Below, piece by piece: positions 39,386-51,263 of a stretch of DNA of 64,000 bases. Under the pieces are notes generated by a model. It made no database searches. It saw only the letters and a program-made list of their open reading frames with translations, and was not told the DNA's origin. A program made the position numbers and the translations under genes. Source of the DNA: Rotaria sp. Silwood1. Taxonomy: Eukaryota > Rotifera > Eurotatoria > Philodinida > Philodinidae. Where the stretch lies: positions 1,797,098-1,861,097 of the forward strand of contig CAJNOP010000026.1 of NCBI GenBank assembly GCA_905250075.1, in the 5' to 3' direction. Each line of letters starts with the position of its first letter. Position 1 is the first letter of the stretch.

Positions 39386-40210
39386 ATGGCTACAACTGAT
39401 TGTCGACCATCAAATATTTATCGAATACCAGTTTATCAAAAGCGAGTTACTGGTCTTGAGAATTATATATCTATTCCATATAGTCGTCCTCCTTCACCTA
39501 TTACAACTGTACTTGTATCTCGACGACGTCATTCAACACCTCCAGCATCAACTCTACGTTTTGTTGAAGTCAAATCACCATCATCAAATACAGTTATCAA
39601 ACATTATTATCCGCCTGTAAGAACAACACGTATTATTAGAGAACCAGGTTCAATATCTGATTCAATTAAATCTACTCCTTGTTCAGCTTCATTAGTACAA
39701 CGACGTTTTCAAGATGAACGTACCGTTTATACAGCAACAGCTCCGACAAGTCTTAGTTCAATTACGGATATTATTTTACCAGTAGCTAAAAAAAATCGTA
39801 ATACAATTATTGATACTCCAAATCATATTGTATCCGATATTCAAACTGTTAATCATGATTCATCAACAAAAAAACAATTAAAAAAACGAGAACAACTAAT
39901 GCCACTTGACCTTGTATGTGATGTTTTTCTGTCAGAGGAAGACGATCGTGAAGATTCAACAATGCAAGATTTTGTATGATTAAAAGTCTTATAATTAAAA
40001 ATGAAATTTATTTTTCTATTCTAGATTTCTAAACCAAAGTCAAATAAGCGTTCTAAATGGTATCACAGGAAATGTCCTTGCCAATTTCCATGCTTTAATA
40101 TTCGTCAATGGTATTATACTTATCCATTTTGTTTCTGGAGTATATGTTTTGCCATAGTACTGGTGTTACTTATTGGTATATTTGTATCCGTAGGATTTCT
40201 ATTACATTAA
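39386..40210 (+). CDS. Hypothetical tail-anchored membrane protein, 257 aa
   Basis: Two exons, 39386-39973 and 40025-40210, total 774 bp. The N-terminal 200 residues are polar and basic with RRRHSTPP-type Ser/Thr-Pro motifs and no signal peptide. Exon 2 has a Cys-rich juxtamembrane patch (KCPCQFPCF), which could be palmitoylated, then one hydrophobic helix (WSICFAIVLVLLIGIFVS) ending five residues before the stop. This fits a C-terminally anchored cytosolic protein. An alternative third exon near 40269 would need a donor that is out of phase, so I prefer the stop at 40210. No family recognised. Confidence 0.65.
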
Positions 40211-42179
40211 TCTGATTATTATTATGTAATAGAGAATTTAATAAATTCATTATCTTCTTTTTATAGAGAAGTAAATCTATCACAATATCCAATTGAGATA
40301 CAAGATGTAAATAGAATTATGAATGATGATTAACAAATCACATCTTGACATATAATCAAAATTTATCTTTTAATTTTTGTGTATTGACACAATTGTGACA
40401 GCACTGTTGTAAAGTAGAATCTGTATATTGTATCAAATTAGTGTTAAAATTATAAAATTTATTCGATGTTTGTTTTATGAAACAAAATTGAATAAAAATA
40501 AAATTTGCCAAGAAAAACTTTAATAAATATTGAGTGTTTGATGTTTATTATAAAGAAATATAAGTTTTCAAATATTTAGACATTTATCCAAAATTCCAGA
40601 CGAATTGATTTATGAAACTTATTTGTTAAAAGGGCTTATATGTAGCGAGATATGTAAATCTTTGAATGAAAAAAGTTCAAAGGATTTGTTTACATCATTG
40701 ATACAATGACTCGCAAAATTATTTGGTCAGTTTTATTTGCAATTCTTTTCCGTTACTGTACACGTGAATAAGAATCCAAATAATGATATTATTAGGGGCT
40801 TTATTTCCAACAAGGATGCTTGAAGATGATAGTGATTGATCGTTTCTCAAGAATATAGTCTTTAGGTAACCAAAATGGTGTTTTCATACAGAATTATAGA
40901 GAAAAATAACGACTTTTGTGCCTTTCATAAAATTGATGTACGTCAGTCAAAAACCGTGGTACAAAACTGAAAAACTTCTTATTTTATAGAGAATAGTTTG
41001 CTCTACCATTATGAATTTAATTCAAAATAGAGTTCTACTAACGAATTTGAGAAACTGAAAAAATTTGTTGTTTGGTCTGCCAGAGACCCTATCCTTCGCA
41101 AACTAACAATCATTGTTGTCTTCAAGCATTCTCATTAGAAATAAACGTCTCTACTGAAGTCAATATTTTGATTCTTATTAGTGTTTACAGTAGCATAAAA
41201 GAAATTAAAATAAACAAGATCAAATAATTTTGAGAGTCACTGTAAATTCGTAATATTACAAAAAGTTAATGCTGTGTTTTCATGATTGAAAATAAAGATG
41301 AAATTAGTTGTATCATAATGACAAATTATGTTACACTAATGATTAGTGTTGATCATAAAAATTACAAAGGTTGAAGTAACAAGAATTGATACGTCATTAA
41401 TCGCGTTTCTTCGAGAAAACTACACATCTTATACAACTAGTTCTCAATTTGTTGGTTAATTAACGAGCAAAATCGATGAAATGTACTGAGAATCTTAGGC
41501 ATAATGATCCTCTTAAATGCGCAATACAAAATAAAAGAAATTAATAGAAGTAGTCAATCAAGTAGAATATCTCAGTTACTATTTTCTTCATATAGTCTAA
41601 ACTGTATATCAGCAAAGTATGGTTTTTGTGTATTAGTTATAGTACATTCATAATGTTGATTATTTAGTGTTATTTAAACTCTTTCTCTTCAAAATTATGA
41701 GTTTTATTGAGGTCTTTCTCAACATCATTTGATCAAAGATGCAGTTGCAACTGAAAGATCCAACGAAAAATCTGGAGAATCAAGTCTTGCAATTAACACT
41801 AGACAAGCTCTGAACAATAACAAATAACCATCATTATGAATAAGCTATAACTAAAACAAAAACCTTAGTTTTCTGTCATACAGTTGAGTATATATGAAAA
41901 CAAATAGCTGAGGTAACCTAGTTAATTGAACACTCATATATATATATATAATGCACATTTTTTTTCTTATTATGATAAAATTATACAAAAAGAAAAAAGC
42001 GAATAATGAAAAACAAGCCATGAAAACTGACGTATTGTTTTTTTTGTGCGTAATTAAAAATCAGCAAAGCAAGCATTCTTATAGCTTCTTCTTTTTCATC
42101 TTATTGTTTTTCTTCATTCATTGTTCGATTTCTATGTAACATTTTTTTTCAATTGCAATATAATCATTGATCAATTGCG
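40211..42179. other. Intergenic with a foldback repeat
   Basis: About 2 kb with no gene. It contains the inverted repeat at 40813-41133 and a short TA run at about 41938-41952. A 62-codon frame at 41951 is low complexity and not supported. Confidence 0.5.
40813..41133. repeat. Diverged foldback element
   Basis: Arms 40813-40874 and 41069-41133 are reverse complements at roughly 70% by eye; both carry gatgcttgaaga at the outer end (right side inverted) and accaaa at the inner end. The 195-bp interior is unrelated. This is typical of an old foldback or MITE-type insertion. Confidence 0.55.
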
Positions 42180-44315
42180 ATGACAAGTATTCAACCTATC
42201 AGCGAACCACGACATCGTAGTGCTGTAGTTAATAATGCACCATCATCTTTAGTTCGTTTTTATTCTGCTCGTATAGCTCCAGAGAAAACCGAAAATAAAT
42301 ATAAAAAATCAATTGAATCACCACCAATATCCCCGATTGATCTTCAAATCGATGAAGAATTATTTAATTTTGATCAATCTTCACCACGATCATCTTCTAC
42401 AGAAAGTAAATTACATCCAACATCTCCTATTCCACCATCAGTCGATGAAAATGATGAAAATCGTGTTGTTAAAGTATCTGAATATCGTACACCTGAAGAT
42501 ACACCATTTAAACCATTAAAATCAAAAATTTCAGAAAAAAAATTACATTGGTATATTCTGCTTACACCACGTACAATTTTTTCAATATCATTATTAACAA
42601 TTCTTTCATTAGTTATTGTTCTTATTGGTTTTGGTATTTCAGTAGCAAATAGACAATCACAATTAAATTATCAATGTCCATTAATATCGTATTGCCCAAA
42701 AAATTCAAGTTATACTGTTCTATGTAATATGACAAATGAATATTGTGGATGTTATAATACAGAAGATACACTTATTGGTTGTTTAAAACAACGACATTAT
42801 AAACAAGGTTGTTATCGTTCGCAAGAATGTTCGAATCGTGATAATCTTCAATGTAATATGAGTCTATATCAATGTACATGTCTTGATCATTATATATATA
42901 ATGGAAGTTTATGTAAATCAATGTTAAAATATGGTGAAATATGTTCAATATTAAATGATACATGTGATAATTTATTAAATTTAACATGTTTATCTGGAAA
43001 TATTTGTACATGCAATACAAATATTACATTTTGGAATGGACAATATTGTGAATCATATCGTTCTATTAATAGTCCATGTGATCCATATAAAAATTTATCA
43101 GGTTGTTCAACGACATTTCTATGTGATAATGTAACAGCAACATGTCAATGTCCATCATCAACTTATTTTGATGGTGAAGTATGTTTATCATATAGTTCAT
43201 ATTTACAACCATGTTATGATACATCATCTTGTTTACCAAATACACAATTATCATGTTCATATGGTTTATGTCAATGTAATGATATTTATTATTATTGGTC
43301 ACCATCAACATCTACATGTGTATATCCAAAGGAAATTCAATATAATTCGTCATGTGATTATCAAACAGGTTGTGAGAGTGATTATGGTTTACGTTGTATA
43401 GATAATCGATGTTTATGTGAAGTGAATTCATATTGGACACCAGGCAATTATTGTGATTTTCAATCACAATATAGTGAACAATGTTTAACTGCTCCTTGTC
43501 TTTCTAACACTGGACTTATATGTTCAGCAAATACATCAACATGTACATGTCCACAATGTAAGTTTATGCTTTTTTTTTTATGAACTCTGAATATGATACC
43601 TAATGTAAAAGACTAGCAGATAGACGAACGAACTTGATATTTTGAATTTTATCGACACCAAAAACGAAAAGAATGTCTTCAATAGATTAGATAGGAAAGA
43701 GGTTTTTCTTTTTATTATTTTCACCTAGATTATTATTGGGATACTTATGTATGTCAAAGTCAACGTGCATATACAGGATTTTGTTTATATGATGATTGGT
43801 GTCGTATGGATATTGGTTTACGTTGTCGAAACTTTACATGTACATGTTCATTATGTTCAACATGTTTTTGGGATGGTATACGTTGTCGTGATTGTCCAAC
43901 ATCATGGCAAGTCGTTACATCAAATGGTACAATTCAACCACGTGTTTATTGTTATGTTAAAGTTGATTCTTATGTTCATTGGAATGAATCATCAAGTCTT
44001 TGTTCAACAGCAGCAACATCATATTTTGGTAGTACAAGTCATTTAGTTTATATTGATGATTTACAAGAACTTCAAGATATAAGTAAATTTGCAACAACAC
44101 AATATTATGATATATTTATTGGTCATACAAATCGTTACAATTATAGTAAATGGTTTCTTTATAATGGAACAGTATCACCAACATTGACATGGTGTTCAGG
44201 TGTAGCAACAAGTTTTTCATCGTTAAAATGTAGCCGAATCCTTATTAGTTCAGTTTGTACAACGGATATAGCATGTAATGGATGGACGTCGAGATACATT
44301 TGTGAACTTGATTGA
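42180..44315 (+). CDS. Type II membrane protein with Cys-rich repeats and a C-type-lectin-like domain
   Basis: Two exons (42180-43557, 43729-44315) total 1965 bp, 654 residues. The N-terminal 125 residues are cytosolic, rich in Ser/Pro. One membrane helix lies at about 130-153 (FSISLLTILSLVIVLIGFGISVA). There is no signal peptide, so the C-terminus should be outside. The ectodomain holds about seven repeats of roughly 45 residues with paired cysteines (pattern like C..LQCNMSLYQCTC..), similar to EB-module/EGF-like repeats, with many N-glycosylation sites. The last 140 residues resemble a C-type-lectin fold: start CPTSWQVV, FIGHTNR, WCSG and a final WTSRYICELD. The EPN/QPD sugar-binding motif is absent, so calcium-dependent sugar binding is doubtful. 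Possibly an adhesion or recognition receptor. Confidence 0.8.
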
Positions 44316-45492
44316 AACAAAAACAAAACAATAATAATTAAATTGACATAATGATTATTATTATTTTTTAAGAAACAAATCAAAAAATAACAATAAATAA
44401 GTTTCTTTTTGTATTTAATTCATTTGTCTGTTTTGTAATAATTAACTAAATATTGTAATATAAATTTGTTTTTGAATACTAAATCAAGTAAGATGTTTGG
44501 TGTAACATGAATCTTTAAAATTTCTTAAAAATCAAATGCTGAATACTAACGAAATCGAGAGTTTTCGAATCGATCTACGTCTTATAATACTAGATGTACA
44601 ATAAAATTTTTGTCTACAGATGAGAATTACTAAGATTGAGGAAATTTTCTTTTTATGTACTGATGATAAAAATAGTATTTTATATTTCATCATTCTTCAA
44701 ATAATATCATAATTATAAGATCTACTAAAGGATGCAAGGTTCGAATGTTTAGATTTCATCATTTACAAGTTATATAGGCATTCTACTCTGAGTTCAAAGC
44801 TGCCTTTGCTGACTAAGGTTTGTGTGGGTGTCTTGGGGGGTGTATAGATAAACATGTGATTGACGATCATTGTGTGGCATTTATTCGCACCAACACCCAC
44901 ACTCTCTTTCCTACTGCAGCTGAACTATCCACTATATGCTTAGATTAGATAGCTTTTGTTATATAATACTAAATTGATTGTACATTCTTTCTTTTGGCTC
45001 CAATACATTTTCTTTGCTTTTATTCATAGAATCAATATATTGGACCTTTGTCAATAATACATATATAGTTTATGTAAAAAACGTTCTACCGCACTAGAGC
45101 CAGTTTTCGTTATTCATGGATACAACCCATGACTGAAAAACTTGATCATGCCCAGCACTAGTCAAAATGCAACTTTCGATAATCATCAACAATACACTAC
45201 AAACATTAGCATTGTGAATTTCTGGTTTCTCTTTCTATACTATGTAATTATTTAATATCTCTATTTTTCATGTTCGATTTTCACTTTGAAGGCTAACAAT
45301 TTTTCATATCATTCATAAAAGTAACGAAACAAGTTTCTTATTAAATTGAATTCAAAGTATGCTCTATTCTCATATAGATGTAATAAATATATAAATATTA
45401 ATGTCATAGTTTTTCTCTAGGCTTATTCAATAAAAGGAAAAAAATAGTTTTGGAATCAAATAGACAAATTAAAAGAAAATAATCAATGATTC
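44316..45492. other. Intergenic with one GC-richer hairpin
   Basis: About 1.2 kb with no gene. A 10-bp perfect stem (44822-44831 with 44893-44902, gtgtgggtgt/acacccacac) encloses a 61-nt loop with a G6 run. It stands out against the AT-rich background. No tRNA or snRNA signature was recognised. Confidence 0.45.
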
Positions 45493-46266
45493 TTATGGAA
45501 AACATAATAATTTGAGTTCTTTAATTGATTCAATAACAACATCTAATTCATGTTGCATTGTTTCATGTGGTGTATCTTCAGCAATAATTGCTCTAAGATC
45601 ATCAAATTGAAAACGAAGTTTATCTATTTGTTTATGAATTTCTTCTAAATATCTCATTGTACTTGTTGGATCTCGTCTATATTCTAGAAATTTAATTAAG
45701 CCAAGTGCAGTTAAACCAGTCAATAACATTGATATTCCCATAACATATGCAAATGTATTCCAAATTGTATCAGGTAATAAAACAGCTAAGACTCGACCAA
45801 ATATAATAAATGCACCACCCATAATTGATAGAATAATACCCCATTTATTAACTTCACACCAAAAATATGTTGAATGAAATTGAGTTAATTTACCTTGTAA
45901 TAATTGAGATTGTTCAATTAGTTTTTTAAATGTATGGTCATCAGTTTTTTCATTTAAATGACTAATAAGTGATGTAGTTGGTTGTAATTTAAATTTTCGA
46001 TAACGTATTTCCATATTTCCGGCTGCTTGATAAGTTAGATGACGTACATCAGTAAAATCATTTTTAATTGAAAATAATGCATCTTTATCAGCACCAGTTA
46101 ATTGTGGTGATAATGTTTCAAAATATTGTTCAAATTTAGTTATCGCATCACGAGCTAATTGTATTGAATAAGAAAAATTATTCGAAGATCCCGGACGATT
46201 CCAACGAGATTCTAATAAATCAACAATAGCTTGCCATTGTTCAGCCGTAAAAAGAGGACTTGTCAT
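45493..46266 (-). CDS. Hypothetical two-helix membrane protein, 257 aa
   Basis: Intronless frame, ATG at 46266, stop at 45493. A polar helical N-terminus (about 1-140) is followed by two hydrophobic segments at about 143-195 (WGIILSIMGGAFIIFGRVLA and AYVMGISMLLTGLTALGLIKF) with a short LPDTIWNTF link, then a C-terminal coiled-coil-like stretch (EIHKQIDKLRFQFDDLRAII). Both ends are predicted on the same, probably cytosolic, side. A TATTTTAG acceptor-like site lies 26 nt before the ATG. No family recognised. Confidence 0.75.
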   Translation of the reverse strand: MTSPLFTAEQWQAIVDLLESRWNRPGSSNNFSYSIQLARDAITKFEQYFETLSPQLTGADKDALFSIKNDFTDVRHLTYQAAGNMEIRYRKFKLQPTTSLISHLNEKTDDHTFKKLIEQSQLLQGKLTQFHSTYFWCEVNKWGIILSIMGGAFIIFGRVLAVLLPDTIWNTFAYVMGISMLLTGLTALGLIKFLEYRRDPTSTMRYLEEIHKQIDKLRFQFDDLRAIIAEDTPHETMQHELDVVIESIKELKLLCFP

Positions 46267-47846
46267 ATTTTGATTTTAATTGAATCTTACAGCTAAAATA
46301 TAAATAATTATTTATATGTTAACACATTTATAATGTCTTATATGATTGGTCCTGTGAAAAGAAAATTGAAAATTAAAAACAAAAACAAAAACAAAAACAA
46401 GAACAAAACGTTGATTAAGGCAATGATACATCGATATTCTCGTTTTATTTTGTTGTTGTATGATGATAAAGAATAAGCGAAAAAAAACAAATTAAATTAT
46501 TACTATATTGATTCTAGGAGACATATACAATCGTATTCTTTGATCCCAGAATTAGAAGCGTATCTCATCGTGTCATGTACCATGTGTACACGACCAATGC
46601 CAATAACCGTATCGATCCCAATCTACAAAAATGACGCCGTAAGCCGTCGGAAACGATATTAAACAGTGAGAGTTGGCATTCACCACTGTCCTTAAACTCG
46701 TAAAACGGATTGACATATTATGTATCTCCGTAGACAGTTGTAATCCATGCGATATGCTACCTGATTCAAATAAGCTTCTTCTCATCCAAGTTGAGGTAGT
46801 TCACTTTCTTCTCCTGCTCCGTGTGGTTAACATAAATATATACGACATGTTAACGCGATTGTATTTCTTCGTAAACACATGGTCAGCAATACGACCGTGT
46901 ATATGATAGAATACTATAGCACTAAAACATCTATATAGTGTTTTATTGTAAGAATACGATGTTGTATGCAAACAATTATATTGGGCATGGTATAACGATA
47001 TTACACGCTATAATAACAACTGTCTACAGTAAATTATAGTGATCCATAACCGTTGGTCTGGAAATAAAATAAACTTAAGTCGAACAAGAAGGTTCGTAAG
47101 CATCCGTAAATCATTGCATATTGACTGAGGAGATCTCAAAGACTTACGAAAACTTTTAAAAGTTCCATTAAAATAGTGAAATGGACATAAAAATTGATAT
47201 ATTTTCAATTCTTTGATTAAAACAGACATTTTAATCAATTAAATTCCATGATTTAGATTTATAACCACATTTATTGCATTTGCTTCATTAACATGTCACT
47301 TGTAATCAATTAATTTGAAATACATAAATTTTCATGTCCGTTTCATCAACTGACATACAATTTTTTTTTCATGTTTTTTTGTGTTTTAATTAGTATGTAG
47401 CCGTGAAGGGTCCTATTTCTTCATATACGATATGCAGAAATACGGCCATAATACTGAACCCTAGTTCTATGATATCGGCAGATTCTCACTAGAAACATGC
47501 TGTTTCCTACTAATAAACTCGCAAAATGGTAGTACCTTCGAAGCAGAAATCTGGCGATCGAATTCAATGGTTGGGTTTTCCTAGCTCCAACCGGAACCTC
47601 GTAGAGTTAGTCACTTGACCCAACCGCTAGATATCAGCTTTCAAATTTCTTCTATTCTCCGACCAGAACTGGGTCTTATAGCTTGACGTGAGATTATATC
47701 ATACACCAAAATACGCTTGCATATGGATATTGCATTCTTCGTCCTGGAAAATTATTTATTTAAAATGAATTCTTACCATTAAATTCGTAGCTACATTAAA
47801 AACATAAAAACTAAGTACTTGATACGTACAAGGCTTATGAAAAAGA
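46267..47846. other. Intergenic, possible repeat debris
   Basis: About 1.6 kb. It contains an aaaaac hexamer tandem run (about 46375-46405) and, at 46500-47650, sequence visibly higher in GC and CpG than its surroundings with broken frames on the minus strand (for example 46785-46573). This suggests degraded mobile or foreign DNA, but no motif identifies it. Confidence 0.35.
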
Positions 47847-49458
47847 TTTGAAAGGAGGAGGGCGGATAAGGCCAAATTTTTTTAACAGCTTCAGGTCTAA
47901 TTTATTTCTATTAGTTTTGAATATGGATCGACTCCTGAGTATTTATTTGAGGTTTATTTTGGAGAAAAATGATATCATCAATTTTGGTCCCTGGGGCCCC
48001 CCTCAGGTACCATTGAAAAAACAATTTCGCTTTTCATCGATCGAAGTTATATATTCCTATACATTGAAGTGTGCTGATTACGAATATCATAGTAGAATTC
48101 CCCAAAACTTCTTTGTTCTCTATATAGTCCGAACCACAATACAGGCCCTATTTTTCATTGTTTAGTCCCTTGTACAAGGACCCTCCATCAAACTTTAGTG
48201 GGAAATACGTTTTCTAACTTAAAATTTTGTGTTCTATACGAATCTAAACTTTTTATGGCGAAAAAAAGTCATCTTTAAATAAAAAGCTGCGATTTCTGGG
48301 TAAAAAATGGTCATTTTTTTCTGTAAATAATTATTGATCGCTCTAGTTTGTCATGAAAGGAGTTTAGCTGCAACGTCAAAGTTTTACCACTAGGGTAATT
48401 TTTCACGCTCTATCGATTGATGATATTAACAACAAGAGAAAAGTTGTGCAACACTGTCAAAAATTAAAAATACTAAAAAAATTCAAAAAATCCTGTGGGG
48501 GACCACAGGCACCAGTATACTTGACATCTTGAAATCAACTGATACATAGCACATCTTGTAGAGCCTAATGAACTATGAATACAGGAAAAACCTCCTTGAC
48601 CTTCACGCTTTCTTTCGTCTCGGAGACTTCTGTGAAGTCTCACTGTGGTGCTATGGTCTGCAAAGTTTTGTAGAGCAAATTTCTGAGTCGGAAGCGCCTG
48701 TAGAGACCAATGATATTTTTCTTGCTTCATAGTTCATTAGGCTCTACAAGATGTGCTATGTATCAGTTGATTTCAAGATGTCAAGTATACTGGTGCCTGT
48801 GGTCCCCCACAGGATTTTTTGAATTTTTTTAGTATTTTTAATTTTTGACAGTGTTGCACAACTTTTCTCTTGTTGTTAATATCATCAATCGATAGAGCGT
48901 GAAAAATTACCCTAGTGGTAAAACTTTGACGTTGCAGCTAAACTCCTTTCATGACAAACTAGAGCGATCAATAATTATTTACAGAAAAAAATGACCATTT
49001 TTTACCCAGAAATCGCAGCTTTTTATTTAAAGATGACTTTTTTTCGCCATAAAAAGTTTAGATTCGTATAGAACACAAAATTTTAAGTTAGAAAACGTAT
49101 TTCCCACTAAAGTTTGATGGAGGGTCCTTGTACAAGGGACTAAACAATGAAAAATAGGGCCTGTATTGTGGTTCGGACTATATAGAGAACAAAGAAGTTT
49201 TGGGGAATTCTACTATGATATTCGTAATCAGCACACTTCAATGTATAGGAATATATAACTTCGATCGATGAAAAGCGAAATTGTTTTTTCAATGGTACCT
49301 GAGGGGGACCCCAGGGACCAAAATTGATGATATCATTTTTCTCCAAAATAAACCTCAAATAAATACTCAGGAGTCGATCCATATTCAAAACTAATAGAAA
49401 TAAATTAGACCTGAAGCTGTTAAAAAAATTTGGCCTTATCCGCCCTTCTCCTTTTAAA
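47847..49458. repeat. Near-perfect 1.6-kb palindrome (733-bp arms, 146-bp spacer)
   Basis: Position p pairs with 97305-p from 47847/49458 inward to 48579/48726, with no gaps and only three mismatches noticed (47850/49455, 47858/49447, 47997/49308). The spacer is 48580-48725. The arms also contain a small internal hairpin (cctgtgg..ccacagg near 48492). Arm identity above 99% implies recent origin or gene conversion. Mirror-image 105-codon frames in the arms start without ATG and match no protein. It could be a foldback transposon, a local inverted duplication or a hairpin-RNA locus. No clear target-site duplication is visible. Confidence 0.95.
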
Positions 49459-49486
49459 ATCATATAAATCTTGACGAGTCAAGCAA

Positions 49487-49690
49487 AAGTTGTCACAAAC
49501 TCAAAGTTCTCGGAATGCTGTCTTTTATGAGATACAGGAATCACAATGGCGAAAAATAACTCTTCTATTTCTCCGAGATGCTATGTTCGATCGAGCTAAA
49601 ACTTCTTTTTTTAGAAAATTTTCAGCTCGATCCGACATACTAGGCCACAGAAATGGAGACGTTTCTGTACTTTTTTTTTCATGAATAGTT
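49487..49690. repeat. Dispersed repeat copy, related to 55278-55410
   Basis: The segment starting gcaaaagttgtca aligns directly with 55278 onward (shared blocks gcaaaagttgtca, gaatgct, atgagata, gagctaa, cttttttt). It also contains its own 9-bp stem gatcgagct/agctcgatc (49589-49597 with 49624-49632), the centre of a foldback. The copies are diverged, so the family is old. Confidence 0.55.
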
Positions 49691-50332
49691 TAATTCGAGA
49701 ACAACGTGATTCGCTCTTTATGTTACGTAAATTTCATTTTTCAACATTTAAACAGCCTTAAAGAAAGAAAAATTTATTAGTTACCTTTCATATATAAATT
49801 TTATTTATTTTCATTCATTTTTCAAAAAGAATGAAAGAAAATGTATGTTCGGATAATTGTCTCTGTATAAAACAAAGCGACTTCAAATCCAAAACTCAAA
49901 AGCAATACTTCATAAAAGAAAAAAGAAAGCACGCCACTTACCTTCTGACAAATGAAAACTATGGCAGATTTTTTATTAAAATTTTTAAGAATAAATTAAA
50001 AATCTGAATTCTAATTTCTAAAAGACAGCTATGAAAAACATCATTCTTCTTAACCTTAAAAAACGATACGTAACCATTATCATGACTTTCTAGCGTACGT
50101 GGCGCTATATGAATGAATAATGATGACGTTTAAAATTGCACAATTCTAGTGAAAATACTATAGAAGTGTTGTGATTTCTTTATTTTTTTTAATTCTACTC
50201 AGTCTTATCGCGGTAAATATACAGAAAAAGAAAAGGAAAGGAAAGAGAGTAAATTGGGATAGCGACAAGAAGAAAATGTTATGAAAAATTAACCATTTAT
50301 TGTTTATAAGCAGAATTTTCTAAACAGGCAAC

Positions 50333-51263
50333 TTAATGTGACGTTGCTGGTGGTTGTATTGCCGCTTGATCCACTGATTTTGTTAATCCCTTATGATCAG
50401 CGCCTGCAGTAGAAGTCGATTCTATATCGAAAAAAAACCTTAAAAAAAGAGAAATCGAAGAATATTTATTTCAAACTCGATTGTGCTAAATGATGTAAAG
50501 TTGATGGTGTTGAATTCGAAAGACCTGGACGTCCACTAATATTTCCACGATTAGATTCAAATGTGCCATATTCTTGATATTTAATTAAACGTGATGTTTT
50601 AAATGCTTGTTGATTCATGTCCCATTGTTTCATTCGTCTAATACAAAAAGATAAAATCAACAAAATTTATTTTTATTTTAAATACATACGAACGAAAATC
50701 TTGATTTTGATTTCGTTCCCAATTTTGACAACGTAAATCAAAATGAGCACCTGCTGTACGACCTTTTACAATATTTTTATCTGTCTAAAATTTTTATTGA
50801 TAGATTTAAAAAGAATATTTAAAAAAAAAATTTCAATTTACTTTTGGTTCGAATACTTGAGGTGAATGAGAATCAGTACCAGGCAGATGTCGACTTTTGA
50901 TGTCTTTAATTTAATATTAAAAAAGAAAATAAATAAATCAAAGAATGAATCATTTTTTTTTAAAATAAGACAAACCTGCTGGTGAAATAACATCAGGCAG
51001 CTCGTCAACAACAGCACGTGTACTTTTATCCCAAGGTCGATCTAAGACAAATTTCTGATATACATATACAGACAACAAAAAGGTACGCATTGTTTTACCT
51101 CCAAATGCAGAATCAGATTGAAAACGAACTACAGCAGTAGGAATAGCTGATTGTCGAATTTGAAATACACGCTAACAAAAAAATAACAATAAAGACTTCT
51201 TGAAAAAAAAACATTTCAAGTTAAACTTACTCGTGCATTTTTAAGTGCTTGTATATTATTCAT
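50333..51263 (-). CDS. Small six-exon protein of unknown function, 211 aa
   Basis: Exons 51263-51231, 51171-50976, 50903-50842, 50784-50690, 50637-50477 and 50421-50333 sum to 636 bp with all phases consistent. A possible intron inside exon 2 (51055-51098) breaks the frame if removed, so it is kept as coding. If exon 5 is read through instead of spliced, the protein ends at 50466 (185 aa, KLAQSSLK-type end); the downstream exon reads STSTAGADHKGLTKSVDQAA and ends in TSH. The N-terminus MNNIQALKNARRVFQIRQSA is basic and could form an amphipathic targeting helix. The rest is hydrophilic with many Asn/Gln/Arg and no membrane segment. No family recognised; a mitochondrial or ciliary role is only a guess. 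Confidence 0.7.

Noticed and set aside
42313..43401. Several frames overlapping the lectin-like gene
   Set aside because: Shadows of the long coding exon, His/Met-rich from AT-rich codons read out of frame.
46573..46785. 70-codon minus-strand frame in GC-richer DNA
   Set aside because: Upstream continuation is frameshifted and no family is recognised; treated as debris.
47848..48165. 105-codon frame in the left palindrome arm, mirrored at 49140-49463
   Set aside because: It starts without ATG, has no recognisable domain, and is duplicated only because the arms are reverse complements.
48473..48730. 85-codon minus frame across the palindrome centre
   Set aside because: Composition is not protein-like, and it spans arm and spacer; probably chance.
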